A DNA stretch of 64,000 nucleotides from an uncultured Mycobacterium sp. (lineage in GTDB: Bacteria; Actinomycetota; Actinomycetes; Mycobacteriales; Mycobacteriaceae): the NCBI GenBank assembly GCA_900078375.1, contig FLQS01000023.1:124001-188000 (forward strand). The letters run 5' to 3'. Shown here one piece after another: positions 1 to 7,514 of the stretch (its first letter is position 1; every line of letters starts with the position of its first letter). A program made the position numbers and the translations under genes. Under the pieces are notes generated by a model. The model saw only the letters and a list, made by a program, of their open reading frames with translations, searched no databases and was not told the DNA's origin.

Positions 1-32
1 GCGAAGTCACCAATCGAAACCCGTGCGCCCAT
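1..32 (-). CDS. MerR-family transcriptional regulator, N-terminus only (runs off window)
   Basis: Only the first 10 complete codons are visible, reading M-G-A-R-V-S-I-G-D-F. The S-I-G-D-F stretch is the usual opening of the MerR winged-helix domain. A strong Shine-Dalgarno sequence (AGGAGG) lies 5 nt before the ATG at 32. The facing intergenic region holds two promoters with 19-bp spacers and central dyads, which is the architecture MerR proteins act on. That context supports the assignment more than the short peptide does. The effector cannot be inferred. Confidence 0.5.
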   Translation of the reverse strand, partial: MGARVSIGDF

Positions 33-78
33 GGCATCCTCCTCTGCGATCCGCCGCCCTGCCTTATCCGGTGAGGCC

Positions 79-109
79 ATCGTGCAGTCTCCCCCTAGGG
101 CAAGGTCAA
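79..109 (-). promoter_or_regulatory. MerR-type promoter with 19-bp spacer, for the leftward regulator
   Basis: Read on the minus strand, TTGACC (104-109) and CACGAT (79-84) are separated by 19 bp. The spacer contains the imperfect dyad TGCCCTAGGGGGA. A spacer lengthened to 19-20 bp with an internal dyad is the hallmark of MerR-activated promoters. The predicted start lies near position 72, giving about a 40-nt leader before the ATG at 32. Confidence 0.5.
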
Positions 110-146
110 CATCGCGGCGCGAGTTCAATGACTCTCCGGCCCGGGG

Positions 147-177
147 TTGACCTTCCCCTTGGGGGAAGCTCCACCGT
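147..177 (+). promoter_or_regulatory. MerR-type promoter/operator for the NTF2-like/SDR operon
   Basis: TTGACC (147-152) and CACCGT (172-177) are separated by 19 bp. A perfect dyad, CTTCCCC-ttg-GGGGAAG (152-168), is centred in the spacer. The predicted start coincides with the ATG at 184, so the transcript would be leaderless. Together with the facing copy at 79-109 this looks like a regulator controlling itself and the divergent pair. Confidence 0.55.
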
Positions 178-183
178 GGCGTC

Positions 184-522
184 ATGACCACCGAATGGGA
201 TGCACTCCCGGAGACTGTAAAAACGTTCATGACCGCACTCGACGCCCGAGAGGACAGCCGAGCGCTCGCCACCTTCACCACCGATGCCGTCGTGACCGAC
301 GAGGGCCGCGACTACGCGGGCCGTGCCGACATCGGGGCCTGGCTCACCGATGCAGTCAGTGAGTACACCTATACGACGACGTTCACCGGCGCGACCACGA
401 CCGACACGACCATCGACGTCGGGCAGCACCTGGAGGGCAATTTCCCCGGCGGAGTCGCCGACTTGCACTACCGCTTCACGTTGGACGGCGCACTGATCAG
501 CCGGTTGGTGATCGAGCCATGA
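184..522 (+). CDS. NTF2-like / SnoaL-like nuclear transport factor 2 family protein
   Basis: The 112-residue protein has the alpha+beta cone pattern of small NTF2-like proteins: an N-terminal helix with F-M-x-A-L-D, then D-x-x-x-T-D-E-G and a W-L helix, and a beta-rich C-terminal half. Family members are small-molecule isomerases, hydrolases or ligand binders; no substrate can be read here. The start follows the MerR-type promoter at leaderless distance. The stop overlaps the next start (ATGA at 519-522), so it is translationally coupled to the SDR and probably works on the same compound. Confidence 0.7.
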   Translation: MTTEWDALPETVKTFMTALDAREDSRALATFTTDAVVTDEGRDYAGRADIGAWLTDAVSEYTYTTTFTGATTTDTTIDVGQHLEGNFPGGVADLHYRFTLDGALISRLVIEP

Positions 523-1358
523 CGAGGCGATGGTTCATCACAGGCGGCACACCCGGCGGCTTCGGAGTGGCATTCGCCGAGGCGGCGCTCGAGACGGGGG
601 GCCGCGTGGTGCTCACGTCCCGGCGTCCGCAGGAGTTGGCGACGTGGGCCGACCAGTACGGCGATCGCGCTCTGGTCGTGCCGTTGGATGTCACCGACGC
701 GGCCCAGGTGCTGCGCGCGGTAAATGCAGCCGAGGAGCACTTGGGCGGTATCGACGTGCTGGTGAACAACGCCGGCCGCGGCTGGTTCGGATCGATCGAA
801 GCGATGGACGAGTCCTCGGTGCGGGCAATGTTCGAACTGAACTTTTTCGCGGTGCTGTCCGTGACGCGCGCGGTGCTGCCGGGCATGCGCGCCCGCGGCG
901 ACGGGTGGATCGTCAACGTGTCCTCGGTGGCCGGGCTCGTGGCCGCGCCGGGATTCGGCCACTACAGCGCGACGAAGTTCGCCGTCGAAGCCGTCACCGA
1001 CACGCTGCGTGACGAAGTCGCCGCCCAGGGTATCTCCGTGCTGGCAGTCGAACCGGGAGCGTTCCGCACGAACGCCTACGCCGGCTTCGCCAACGAGCCT
1101 GTCGCGGAACCGATTCCGGAGTATCACGACATGCTGGAACAGGTCCGCGCCATCTTCGTTGAGATGGACGGTGTGCAACCCGGCGATCCGCGCCGCGGTG
1201 CCCGGGCGGTGATTGCGGCAATGGAACAGGACCCTCCGCCGCATCGGCTGGTCCTGGGCAACGGCGGATACGACGCCGTCATGGACTCACTGGAGCAGAG
1301 CCTGGCCGATATCCGCACGAACGAAACTCTCTCTCGCAGTGCAGACTTCCCCGGCTAG
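519..1358 (+). CDS. Short-chain dehydrogenase/reductase (SDR)
   Basis: This 279-residue classical SDR oxidises or reduces a carbonyl/alcohol with NAD(P). Visible are the cofactor motif T-G-G-T-P-G-G-F-G near residues 8-16, N-N-A-G near 87-90, the catalytic serine in N-V-S-S (about 135-136), and Y149-x-x-x-K153. The C-terminal extension is typical of larger SDRs acting on lipophilic substrates. It overlaps the upstream NTF2-like gene by 4 nt and would share its MerR-controlled promoter. The substrate is unknown. Confidence 0.85.
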   Translation: MTRRWFITGGTPGGFGVAFAEAALETGGRVVLTSRRPQELATWADQYGDRALVVPLDVTDAAQVLRAVNAAEEHLGGIDVLVNNAGRGWFGSIEAMDESSVRAMFELNFFAVLSVTRAVLPGMRARGDGWIVNVSSVAGLVAAPGFGHYSATKFAVEAVTDTLRDEVAAQGISVLAVEPGAFRTNAYAGFANEPVAEPIPEYHDMLEQVRAIFVEMDGVQPGDPRRGARAVIAAMEQDPPPHRLVLGNGGYDAVMDSLEQSLADIRTNETLSRSADFPG

Positions 1359-1399
1359 TCGGCACGCGAAGCGACACACACCCGACCCCGACGAGCCGG

Positions 1400-1412
1400 C
1401 CCCGGTGCGGGG
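1400..1412. terminator. Short GC hairpin between converging SDR and dnaB genes
   Basis: CCCCG-gtg-CGGGG forms a 5-bp stem in the 162-bp gap between the SDR stop and the dnaB stop. It has no T-run. Mycobacterial terminators often lack one, so a weak bidirectional terminator is possible but not established. Confidence 0.2.
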
Positions 1413-1520
1413 GCTGACCGTGGTCGGGTGGTCGTCGCGATGCATCAAATTGCCCAACGCCACCTCACCGCCGCTGTCCGCAAGCGAAATTCGCGTCGAA
1501 GCAGTGAGGCACATCGCTGG

Positions 1521-2900
1521 CTACCGTGCCATGTTGGTAAACCGCGACAAGTGCAGCTGGTGCGCGACCGTGACCGTTCTCGTCGGTCCTGCACGGTGTT
1601 TCGCGACAATGAGGTCGGCTTCACCGCCGCGCGGGTCGTCAGTTTCGAACGCGTCGGGCCGGTGCAGCAAAATCACCATGTCCGCATCTTGTTCTATTGA
1701 ACCGCTTTCGCGTAGATCAGCTAACATTGGCTTCTTGTCGGTCCGCTGCTCGGGACCACGGTTCAGCTGGCTCATCGCGACCACTGGAACTTCCAGTTCC
1801 TTCGCCAAAAGCTTGATCTGCCTTGAGAACTCGGATACTTCTTGCTGGCGCGACTCGACCTTCTTACCCGACGTCATCAGCTGCAGGTAGTCCAGCACGA
1901 TCAGCCGTAGGCCGGCTTTTTGGTGCAGCCGTCGCGCTTTCGCGCGAATCTCCATCATCGTCAGGTTCGGCGAATCGTCGATATACAAAGGTGCTTCACT
2001 GATTTCGCTCATCCGGCGTGCTAAGCGCGTCCAGTCGTCGTCCGTCATCCGACCCGACCGCATGTCGGCGAGCTTGATCTTCGCCTCTGCCGACAGCAGC
2101 CGCATGACGATCTCGGACTTGCTCATTTCCAGCGAGAACACAATGCTCGGCAGCCGGTTCTTGATTGAGCACGACCTCAAAAAATCCAATCCCAGGGTCG
2201 ATTTCCCCATACCGGGCCTGGCCGCCACCACGATCATCTGACCGGGATGTAGTCCATTGGTCAGTTCGTCGAGTTCGGTGAAGCCCGTCGGCACACCCTT
2301 GGAAATTCCACCGTTCGACGCGATGGCGTCGATCTCGTCCATCGTCGGCTGCAGCAGATCCTCCAGCGGAAGGAAGTCCTCCGCGGTCCGCCGCTCGGTG
2401 ACGTCGTAGATCTCGGCCTGCGCACGGTCCACGATCTCGTTGACGTCGGCGCCCTCGGCACCGGCATAGCCGTACTGCACCACCCGGGTGCCGGCCTCCA
2501 CCAGCCGCCGCAACAACGCCTTCTCGGCCACGATGCCCGCGTAGTAGCCGGCGTTGGCCGCCGTCGGCACCGTCGAGATCAGGGTGTGCACATACGGGGC
2601 ACCGCCCACACGACGCAGCAGCCCGCGCCGGTCCAGCTCGGCCGCCACGGTGACCGCGTCCGCGGGCTCACCGCGCCCGTACAGGTCCAGGATCGCGTCG
2701 TAGACGTTCTGATGGGCGGGCCGGTAGAAGTCGCCCGGACGCAGGCGCTCCAGCACGTCGGCGATCGCGTCCTTGGACAGCAGCATGCCGCCCAACACCG
2801 ACTGCTCGGCAGCGAGATCCTGAGGGGGCTGGCGACCGAAGTCCTCGGACGGAGGAGGACTGCCCATCCCAGGCTGTCCGAGATCGTCAACGACCGCCAT
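1521..2900 (-). CDS. dnaB: Replicative DNA helicase DnaB
   Basis: This is the hexameric 5'-3' helicase of the replication fork. The 459-residue protein has the N-terminal DnaB domain (about 20-125) and the RecA-like core with Walker A (A-R-P-G-M-G-K-S), the V-L-D-Y-L-Q-L Walker B region, and a C-terminal arginine-finger region ending K-H-R-x-G-P-T. I chose the ATG at 2900 because GGAGGTGG lies upstream and the protein then starts M-A-V-V-D-D as in other mycobacteria. There is no intein, unlike M. tuberculosis DnaB. The upstream region carries a perfect LexA box and DnaA-box-like sequences. Confidence 0.96.
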   Translation of the reverse strand: MAVVDDLGQPGMGSPPPSEDFGRQPPQDLAAEQSVLGGMLLSKDAIADVLERLRPGDFYRPAHQNVYDAILDLYGRGEPADAVTVAAELDRRGLLRRVGGAPYVHTLISTVPTAANAGYYAGIVAEKALLRRLVEAGTRVVQYGYAGAEGADVNEIVDRAQAEIYDVTERRTAEDFLPLEDLLQPTMDEIDAIASNGGISKGVPTGFTELDELTNGLHPGQMIVVAARPGMGKSTLGLDFLRSCSIKNRLPSIVFSLEMSKSEIVMRLLSAEAKIKLADMRSGRMTDDDWTRLARRMSEISEAPLYIDDSPNLTMMEIRAKARRLHQKAGLRLIVLDYLQLMTSGKKVESRQQEVSEFSRQIKLLAKELEVPVVAMSQLNRGPEQRTDKKPMLADLRESGSIEQDADMVILLHRPDAFETDDPRGGEADLIVAKHRAGPTRTVTVAHQLHLSRFTNMAR

Positions 2901-3384
2901 CGGGTTATCCCCACCTCCACCTAAAGCTTGTCGAACGTCAGTTCGATGCATAGCCGGAGGTTTACCCGACACCCCCGACAAGTACTCGTCGCGGCGGTGA
3001 TGACCGGCACCGCCGACGGCTCACGCTAGACGTTGCTGGAGCCCTCGCAAACCGGGCCTGTTCATCAACCTGTTAGTGGTCTGTGGATAGCTCGGGAAAC
3101 TAGTGTTGAGGTGTTGGGGAGAACCTGTGGAGAACTGACCATTTTTGCGGCATCTGCGCAGCTGAGAGCAGGGTAACCCCTGGTATGTGTTGTGGATGGC
3201 AAGTTCATCGGCGTGTCGGCCCCGGTTGCGATCTCGGGCGTGTTGTGTTGCCGGAGGTTATGCACAAGGTTAACGGCCGGTTAGATTAGCTGGGCGAGGC
3301 CCACCGGAATGTGTTCGCCAGGAATGCAGCAATTCCCCGAGAGCGACCGCGAACGGCCGCCACCCGGGGAATTGACGCGTATGG
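2901..3384. promoter_or_regulatory. dnaB-rplI intergenic region with DnaA-box-like cluster
   Basis: This 484-bp stretch has no convincing gene; a 66-codon minus-strand frame at 3065-3265 has no family signature. Besides the SOS box it holds four 9-mers resembling DnaA boxes (TTATCCACA or TTGTCCACA): TGTGGATAG at 3082 and TGTGGAGAA at 3128 (each 8/9 on the complement), TGTGGATGG at 3191 (7/9), and TTATGCACA at 3258 (8/9). They fall within 185 bp. This suggests DnaA control of dnaB or a DnaA-titrating site. Confidence 0.45.
2931..2946. promoter_or_regulatory. LexA-binding SOS box upstream of dnaB
   Basis: TCGAAC-GTCA-GTTCGA is a perfect match to the defined mycobacterial SOS box TCGAAC-N4-GTTCGA. 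It lies 31-46 nt before the dnaB ATG. On the minus strand a candidate -10 (TATGCA) directly precedes it, so bound LexA would cover the transcription start. I saw no second box of this quality in the window. Confidence 0.75.
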
Positions 3385-3843
3385 CTAACTTTGTGCGACG
3401 ACGTCGACGGTCACATCGACGTTCACCTCGGGGTGCAGATGCACGCCGACGGTGTGGGCGCCTGTCGCCTTGATGTGAGCCTTGGGCAGCTGCACGGTGC
3501 GCTTGTCCAAGTTCGGGCCGCCGGCCTTCTTGATCGCCACGACGATGTCGTTGGCGGTCACCGAGCCGAACAGCTTGCCCGAGTCCGCGGCGGTCTTCAC
3601 CGGCAGCTGGATCGAGCCCAGAGCTGCGAGGGCAGCCTTGATCTCATCGGCGTGCTCACGGTCGCGCACGGTCTTGGTCTCGCGGGCGCGACGGATCTCG
3701 TCGGCCTGCTTCTGCGCGCCACGCGAGGCCGCGATGGCCAGGCCGCGTGGCAGCAGGTAATTGCGGCCGTACCCGTCCTTCACCTCGACGGTGTCACCGG
3801 CAGCGCCGAGGTGGTCGACCTCAGCGGTCAGGATCAGCTTCAT
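3385..3843 (-). CDS. rplI: 50S ribosomal protein L9
   Basis: The protein is 152 residues, the normal L9 length. The N-terminal RNA-binding domain carries G-D-x-V-x-V-K-D-G-Y-x-R-N-Y-L-x-P-x-x-L-A, the L9 signature, followed by a long connecting helix and the C-terminal domain with L-F-G-S-V-T. It is the last gene of the rpsF-ssb-rpsR-rplI run, 17 nt after the rpsR stop. Confidence 0.97.
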   Translation of the reverse strand: MKLILTAEVDHLGAAGDTVEVKDGYGRNYLLPRGLAIAASRGAQKQADEIRRARETKTVRDREHADEIKAALAALGSIQLPVKTAADSGKLFGSVTANDIVVAIKKAGGPNLDKRTVQLPKAHIKATGAHTVGVHLHPEVNVDVTVDVVAQS

Positions 3844-3860
3844 CTCGATACGTCCGTTCT

Positions 3861-4121
3861 CTACCGTGCCGCCGACGTGAACGGCAGCAGGGCAACCTCA
3901 CGCGCGTTCTTGACGGCGATCGCGATGTCGCGCTGGTGCTGCACGCAGTTACCGGTCACCCGGCGGGCGCGGATCTTGCCGCGCTCACTGATGTAGGTGC
4001 GCAGCATCTGGGTGTCCTTGTAGTCGATCGTCTGCAGCTTGCCCTTCTTCGAGCAGAACACGCACTTGCGGGTCTTGACCGGCTTTTCCGGTGCCGGACG
4101 CCGCTTATTGGTTTTGGCCAT
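3861..4121 (-). CDS. rpsR: 30S ribosomal protein S18 (cysteine-containing form)
   Basis: The 86-residue S18 has the core [17 protein letters not shown] near residues 20-23 and one further cysteine (N-C-V-Q-H) mark the zinc-associated C+ form. Mycobacteria also encode a zinc-free paralogue elsewhere that is expressed under zinc starvation. S18 pairs with S6 (rpsF) on the small-subunit platform. It lies between ssb and rplI in the same operon. Confidence 0.96.
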   Translation of the reverse strand: MAKTNKRRPAPEKPVKTRKCVFCSKKGKLQTIDYKDTQMLRTYISERGKIRARRVTGNCVQHQRDIAIAVKNAREVALLPFTSAAR

Positions 4122-4177
4122 GGGTCAATCTCTTTCGTTCTTCAAGTGGCGCGCCTTGGCGCGCAAAGGTTTTTAGA

Positions 4178-4699
4178 TCAGAAAGGCGGTTCGTCGTCAC
4201 CACCGGCGAACGAGCCCGACGCCGGGGCGCTGCCCCACGGATCGTCTGCGGGCGCGTCGTTGGAGGCCGCCGCCGGACGAGAACCCCCGCCACCGCCACT
4301 GCCTCCGCCGAAGCCGCCGCCCCCGCCACCACTGCGCGAGGCCTTGTTGACCTTGGCAGTCGCATACTTCAGCGACGGGCCGATCTCGTCGACCTCGACC
4401 TCGTAGACGGTGCGCTTCTCGCCCTCACGGGTTTCGAAGGACCGCTGCTTGAGCCGGCCGGTCACGATGACCCGCGAACCCCGGGTGAGGCTCTCGGCCA
4501 CGTTCTCGGCCGCCTCACGCCAGATGTTGCAGCGCAGGAACAGCGCTTCGCCGTCCTTCCACTCCGAGCTCTGGCGGTCAAAGATCCGCGGTGTGGACGC
4601 CACCGTGAAATTGGCGACGGCTGCACCGGACGGCGTGAACCGCAGTTCGGGGTCGGCGGTCAGATTTCCGACGACGGTGATGGTCGTGTCACCGGCCAC
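4178..4699 (-). CDS. ssb: Single-stranded DNA-binding protein
   Basis: This 173-residue SSB coats single-stranded DNA at forks and recruits partners. Residues 1-110 form the OB fold (G-N-L-T-x-D-P-E-L-R). A glycine-rich linker with several G-G-G-G-F-G-G units follows, then the acidic tip D-D-E-P-P-F that binds partner proteins. The GTG start at 4699 has a near-ideal AGGAGG 5 nt upstream. The gene sits between rpsF and rpsR, the usual S6-SSB-S18 operon. Confidence 0.97.
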   Translation of the reverse strand: MAGDTTITVVGNLTADPELRFTPSGAAVANFTVASTPRIFDRQSSEWKDGEALFLRCNIWREAAENVAESLTRGSRVIVTGRLKQRSFETREGEKRTVYEVEVDEIGPSLKYATAKVNKASRSGGGGGGFGGGSGGGGGSRPAAASNDAPADDPWGSAPASGSFAGGDDEPPF

Positions 4700-4782
4700 A
4701 AGGTCCTCCTGGCATAGGCGGATGGATTCACCGCGAGCCTACGTAACAGCTCCGACGCGCGGCGAGGTTATCCACTCAGTGA

Positions 4783-5073
4783 CTAGTGCTTATCGGTCCG
4801 CATCACCTTGGTCCGCAGCACCGACTCGTTCAGATTGAGCTGACGGTCGAGCTCGGACACGGTGGCCGGTTCGGCCTTTACATCAACGACGGCATAAATG
4901 CCCTCGGCGTGCTTGGCGATCTCGTACGCCAGGCGGCGCCGACCCCAGATGTCGACCTTGTCCACCGAACCGCCGTCAGTGCGGACGACGTTCAGGAACG
5001 TATCCAAGGACGGAGCTACGGTGCGCTCGTCGAGAGTGGGGTCAAGGATGACCATGATTTCGTATGGACGCAT
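4783..5073 (-). CDS. rpsF: 30S ribosomal protein S6
   Basis: The 96-residue S6 starts [12 protein letters not shown]. The ATG at 5073 is preceded by AGGAGGTGA, and longer in-frame starts lack a ribosome site. S6 forms a dimer with S18, and in many bacteria that complex represses this operon through an mRNA hairpin. A 7-bp stem lies 33 nt before the start (see 5106-5124). It heads rpsF-ssb-rpsR-rplI. Confidence 0.97.
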   Translation of the reverse strand: MRPYEIMVILDPTLDERTVAPSLDTFLNVVRTDGGSVDKVDIWGRRRLAYEIAKHAEGIYAVVDVKAEPATVSELDRQLNLNESVLRTKVMRTDKH

Positions 5074-5105
5074 GGGAACCTCATCACCTCCTATGGTCAT
5101 TAACG

Positions 5106-5124
5106 GCCACGGCCAATCCGTGGC
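5106..5124 (-). promoter_or_regulatory. Hairpin in the rpsF leader, candidate S6:S18 autoregulatory element
   Basis: GCCACGG and CCGTGGC flank a 5-nt loop, a perfect 7-bp stem in the rpsF leader just upstream of the ribosome-binding site. S6:S18 complexes in many phyla bind a leader hairpin with a conserved CCG. CCG is present in and just after this stem, but I cannot confirm the bulge geometry. Confidence 0.35.
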
Positions 5125-5185
5125 AGGAGAGTCGCCTGCGTCGGCAACCTGCACAGGTTACCGGAGCACATGCTGATCAGCGAAA

Positions 5186-5824
5186 TCAGCTCCGCTGGCC
5201 GTAGTACTCCAGCGCCAGCTGCAGCGTGGCATCCGAGGCTTTGCCCAGTGCGCCGGCGTCGAACGGCGGCTGCGGGTCGTACTCGATCATCAGCTGGCTG
5301 GCCTTGGCCGCTTCCGGCCCGACGAGCAGTTCGACCAGTCGCAACGCCATGTCGATACCGCTCGAGACGCCCGCGGCGGTGATGATGCGCTGCGGTAGAT
5401 GCTCGACGACGCGCTCCGGGGTGTAGATCGCACCGAAGGACTCGAGTAGCTCGGTGGCCCGCCAGTGCGTGGCGGCGGTCAACCCGGTCAACAGGCCGGC
5501 CGCGCCGAGCATCAGGCTGCCGGTGCACACCGAGGTGGTGAACACCGTGTGCCGGTGCACCTCACGAATCCAGTCGAGGACGCCGGCGTCCTCGACGAGG
5601 GCGCGGGTGCCGATCCCGCCGGGAAAAACCAGGACGTCGGGCCGGGTGACCTCGTCGAAGGTGGCGTCGCACATCAGGCCGAGCATTCCGTTGTCGCTGC
5701 GGACCTCACCGCGCTGATGCCCGACGAAGACGACGTCGATCGACGGGATCCGCTGCAGCACCTCGTAAGGACCGATCGCGTCCAGTGCGGTGTTACGCGG
5801 GAACAGTGCTATCGCGATTTGCAT
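5186..5824 (-). CDS. DJ-1/PfpI-family protein, isonitrile-hydratase-like (Rv0052 orthologue)
   Basis: The 212-residue protein has the DJ-1/PfpI fold. It shows the acid residue in the A-I-G-P-Y-E strand, the V-F-P-G-G-I-G turn, and the nucleophile elbow T-S-V-C-T-G-S. The following L-G-A-A-G-L-L-x-G-x-x-A-T-H-W segment is shared with isonitrile hydratases and GlxA-type regulators, but there is no AraC domain. I chose the ATG at 5824, where the family sequence M-Q-I-A-I begins. It overlaps the end of the membrane-protein gene by 32 nt, indicating coupling. Substrate unknown. Confidence 0.75.
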   Translation of the reverse strand: MQIAIALFPRNTALDAIGPYEVLQRIPSIDVVFVGHQRGEVRSDNGMLGLMCDATFDEVTRPDVLVFPGGIGTRALVEDAGVLDWIREVHRHTVFTTSVCTGSLMLGAAGLLTGLTAATHWRATELLESFGAIYTPERVVEHLPQRIITAAGVSSGIDMALRLVELLVGPEAAKASQLMIEYDPQPPFDAGALGKASDATLQLALEYYGQRS

Positions 5825-7514
5825 CCGGTGCCTCTTGCTGTTCGGGCGCAGCAACGGCCGCCGCGCGCGGGCGCAGCCACCGCGGGAACCGTTGCGGGAG
5901 CGCATCTTCGGCGTGATCGAACACTCCGCCGGCCGGATCGTCCACCCGGCCGTTCCAGCGCACCAGATCCAGGTCGGGCCGGTAGATCTGGCGCACCACC
6001 AACACCATCAGCCCGATCACCGCGATGTCTCGCAACAGCACGGTCGCGGTGAACCACTGCTCGGGAAGGCCCTTGTTGCCCTCGCCGTACAGGTAGTACA
6101 TCCGCGGCACCCACACCAGCATGTCAACGGTCATCCACACCAACAGGATTCGCCGGTGCGGCAGCGCCAGCACCGCCAGCGGCACCAGCCACAGCGAGAA
6201 CTGGGGGCTCCACACTTTGTTCACCAACAGGAACGCCGCCACCGTCAGGAACGCCAGCTGCGTCACCCTCGGTCGCTGTGGTGCGGTCAGTCCGATGTAG
6301 GCGATTGCCGCACAACACAACAGGAACAACACCGCGACAACGATGTTGAGAACCACCGGTGGCTGCCAGAACCCCATATTCGAATCGAAGCCGTCCCAGC
6401 CGGTGAACGACTTCACTACGTTGTACAGCGAGTCCATATCGTCACCGCGCCGGGAGTTGAGCCGGAAGAACTCCGACCACCCGCGCGGAAACAGCGCCAT
6501 CACCGGCAGATTGACGACGAACCAGGCGCCGACCGCGGCCACCACCGTTTTCGCGGCCTCCGGCATCCGGTCGCTGCGGATCGCCAGCACCACCAGCGGC
6601 AGCAACAGCAGCGCCGGATACAACTTGGCGGCCACCCCGAGCCCGATCAGAATCCCAGCCAACACCGGCCGTCGCCGCGCCCAGGCCAGCAGCCCGCCCA
6701 TCGCCAAAGCCGTTGCCAGCGCGTCGAAATTGGTGAAAACCTGGAAGACCAGCACCGGTGAGGCGGCCACCAGCGCGGCATCCCAGACCCGACGGCCCGC
6801 CAACCACGACGACGCCCACACCGTCGTCAACCACGCCAGTGCCAGGCCGAATGCCGCGAAGTTGAAGAACATCACCACTTCGGCGATCACCGGCAGCGAC
6901 ATCATCCTGGCCACGGCGGTGTAGGTCTTGGCCAACGCCATCGACACGTATTGGTACACCCCGGTCAGCACCGGATACTCCATATAGCGCACCGCGGGCT
7001 TGCCGTCGTACCGGATCTGTGGCCGGCCGCTGGAGTCGGTCTCGATCCAGCTCGACTTGTACGGAAAACGTCCCTGGCTCAACAACTCCGCGCCATAGAG
7101 CGGCACGGTGTCGGAGTAGCACAACTCGAAGTAGGCGCGCTGGTTCTGCCAGTTCGCCACCCGCTGATCGGGCGGCCCGGTACCGACGGTCTGCAGACAC
7201 GGCGACTTGGTGGACCAGCCGAGCGCCAGCACCACCAGCGCCATCATGAACATCACCCGCAGCGGGGTGAACACCCGAGTCCGGCCGATCAGCGCGTGCC
7301 TGCCCACCGGGCCGCCCACCACCTCCGAGAGGGCGGCGCCCAAAGTGTCGGTGCGGCTGGGCTTGTCGCGGTCGTCGGCGCTGCGCCGGTCGGCGGCCAA
7401 CGGTTGCGGTGACACCGTGGCCCGGCCCACTAACACACCGCCGGCCGGCGCGTTGGCCGGCCGGTCGGCCGAAAAATCCTGCGGTTGGTCGTCACCAACA
7501 CCGCCGTCGATCAC
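5793..7514 (-). CDS. GT87-like (DUF2029) multi-pass membrane protein (Rv0051 orthologue)
   Basis: The 573-residue protein has a cytoplasmic N-terminus of about 80 residues and then about ten hydrophobic segments. An extracytoplasmic loop after the first segment contains Y-G-A-E-L-L-x-x-G-x-x-P-Y. The layout matches polyprenol-phosphate-mannose-dependent glycosyltransferases (GT-C fold), though the exact activity is not established. Its ATG overlaps the ponA1 stop (ATGA at 7511-7514), so it is co-translated with the peptidoglycan synthase and a cell-envelope role is likely. Confidence 0.7.
   Translation of the reverse strand: MIDGGVGDDQPQDFSADRPANAPAGGVLVGRATVSPQPLAADRRSADDRDKPSRTDTLGAALSEVVGGPVGRHALIGRTRVFTPLRVMFMMALVVLALGWSTKSPCLQTVGTGPPDQRVANWQNQRAYFELCYSDTVPLYGAELLSQGRFPYKSSWIETDSSGRPQIRYDGKPAVRYMEYPVLTGVYQYVSMALAKTYTAVARMMSLPVIAEVVMFFNFAAFGLALAWLTTVWASSWLAGRRVWDAALVAASPVLVFQVFTNFDALATALAMGGLLAWARRRPVLAGILIGLGVAAKLYPALLLLPLVVLAIRSDRMPEAAKTVVAAVGAWFVVNLPVMALFPRGWSEFFRLNSRRGDDMDSLYNVVKSFTGWDGFDSNMGFWQPPVVLNIVVAVLFLLCCAAIAYIGLTAPQRPRVTQLAFLTVAAFLLVNKVWSPQFSLWLVPLAVLALPHRRILLVWMTVDMLVWVPRMYYLYGEGNKGLPEQWFTATVLLRDIAVIGLMVLVVRQIYRPDLDLVRWNGRVDDPAGGVFDHAEDALPQRFPRWLRPRAAAVAAPEQQEAPDANRDSTVPA

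Noticed and set aside
1521..2900. Intein in DnaB, and likewise in GyrA at 60098-62629
   Set aside because: Inteins occur at these sites in some mycobacteria, but both proteins here are contiguous across the insertion sites and of intein-free length.
3065..3265. 66-codon minus-strand frame between dnaB and rplI
   Set aside because: No ribosome site, odd composition, and it overlaps the DnaA-box-like cluster; M. tuberculosis Rv0057 sits near this place but I see no likeness I can defend.
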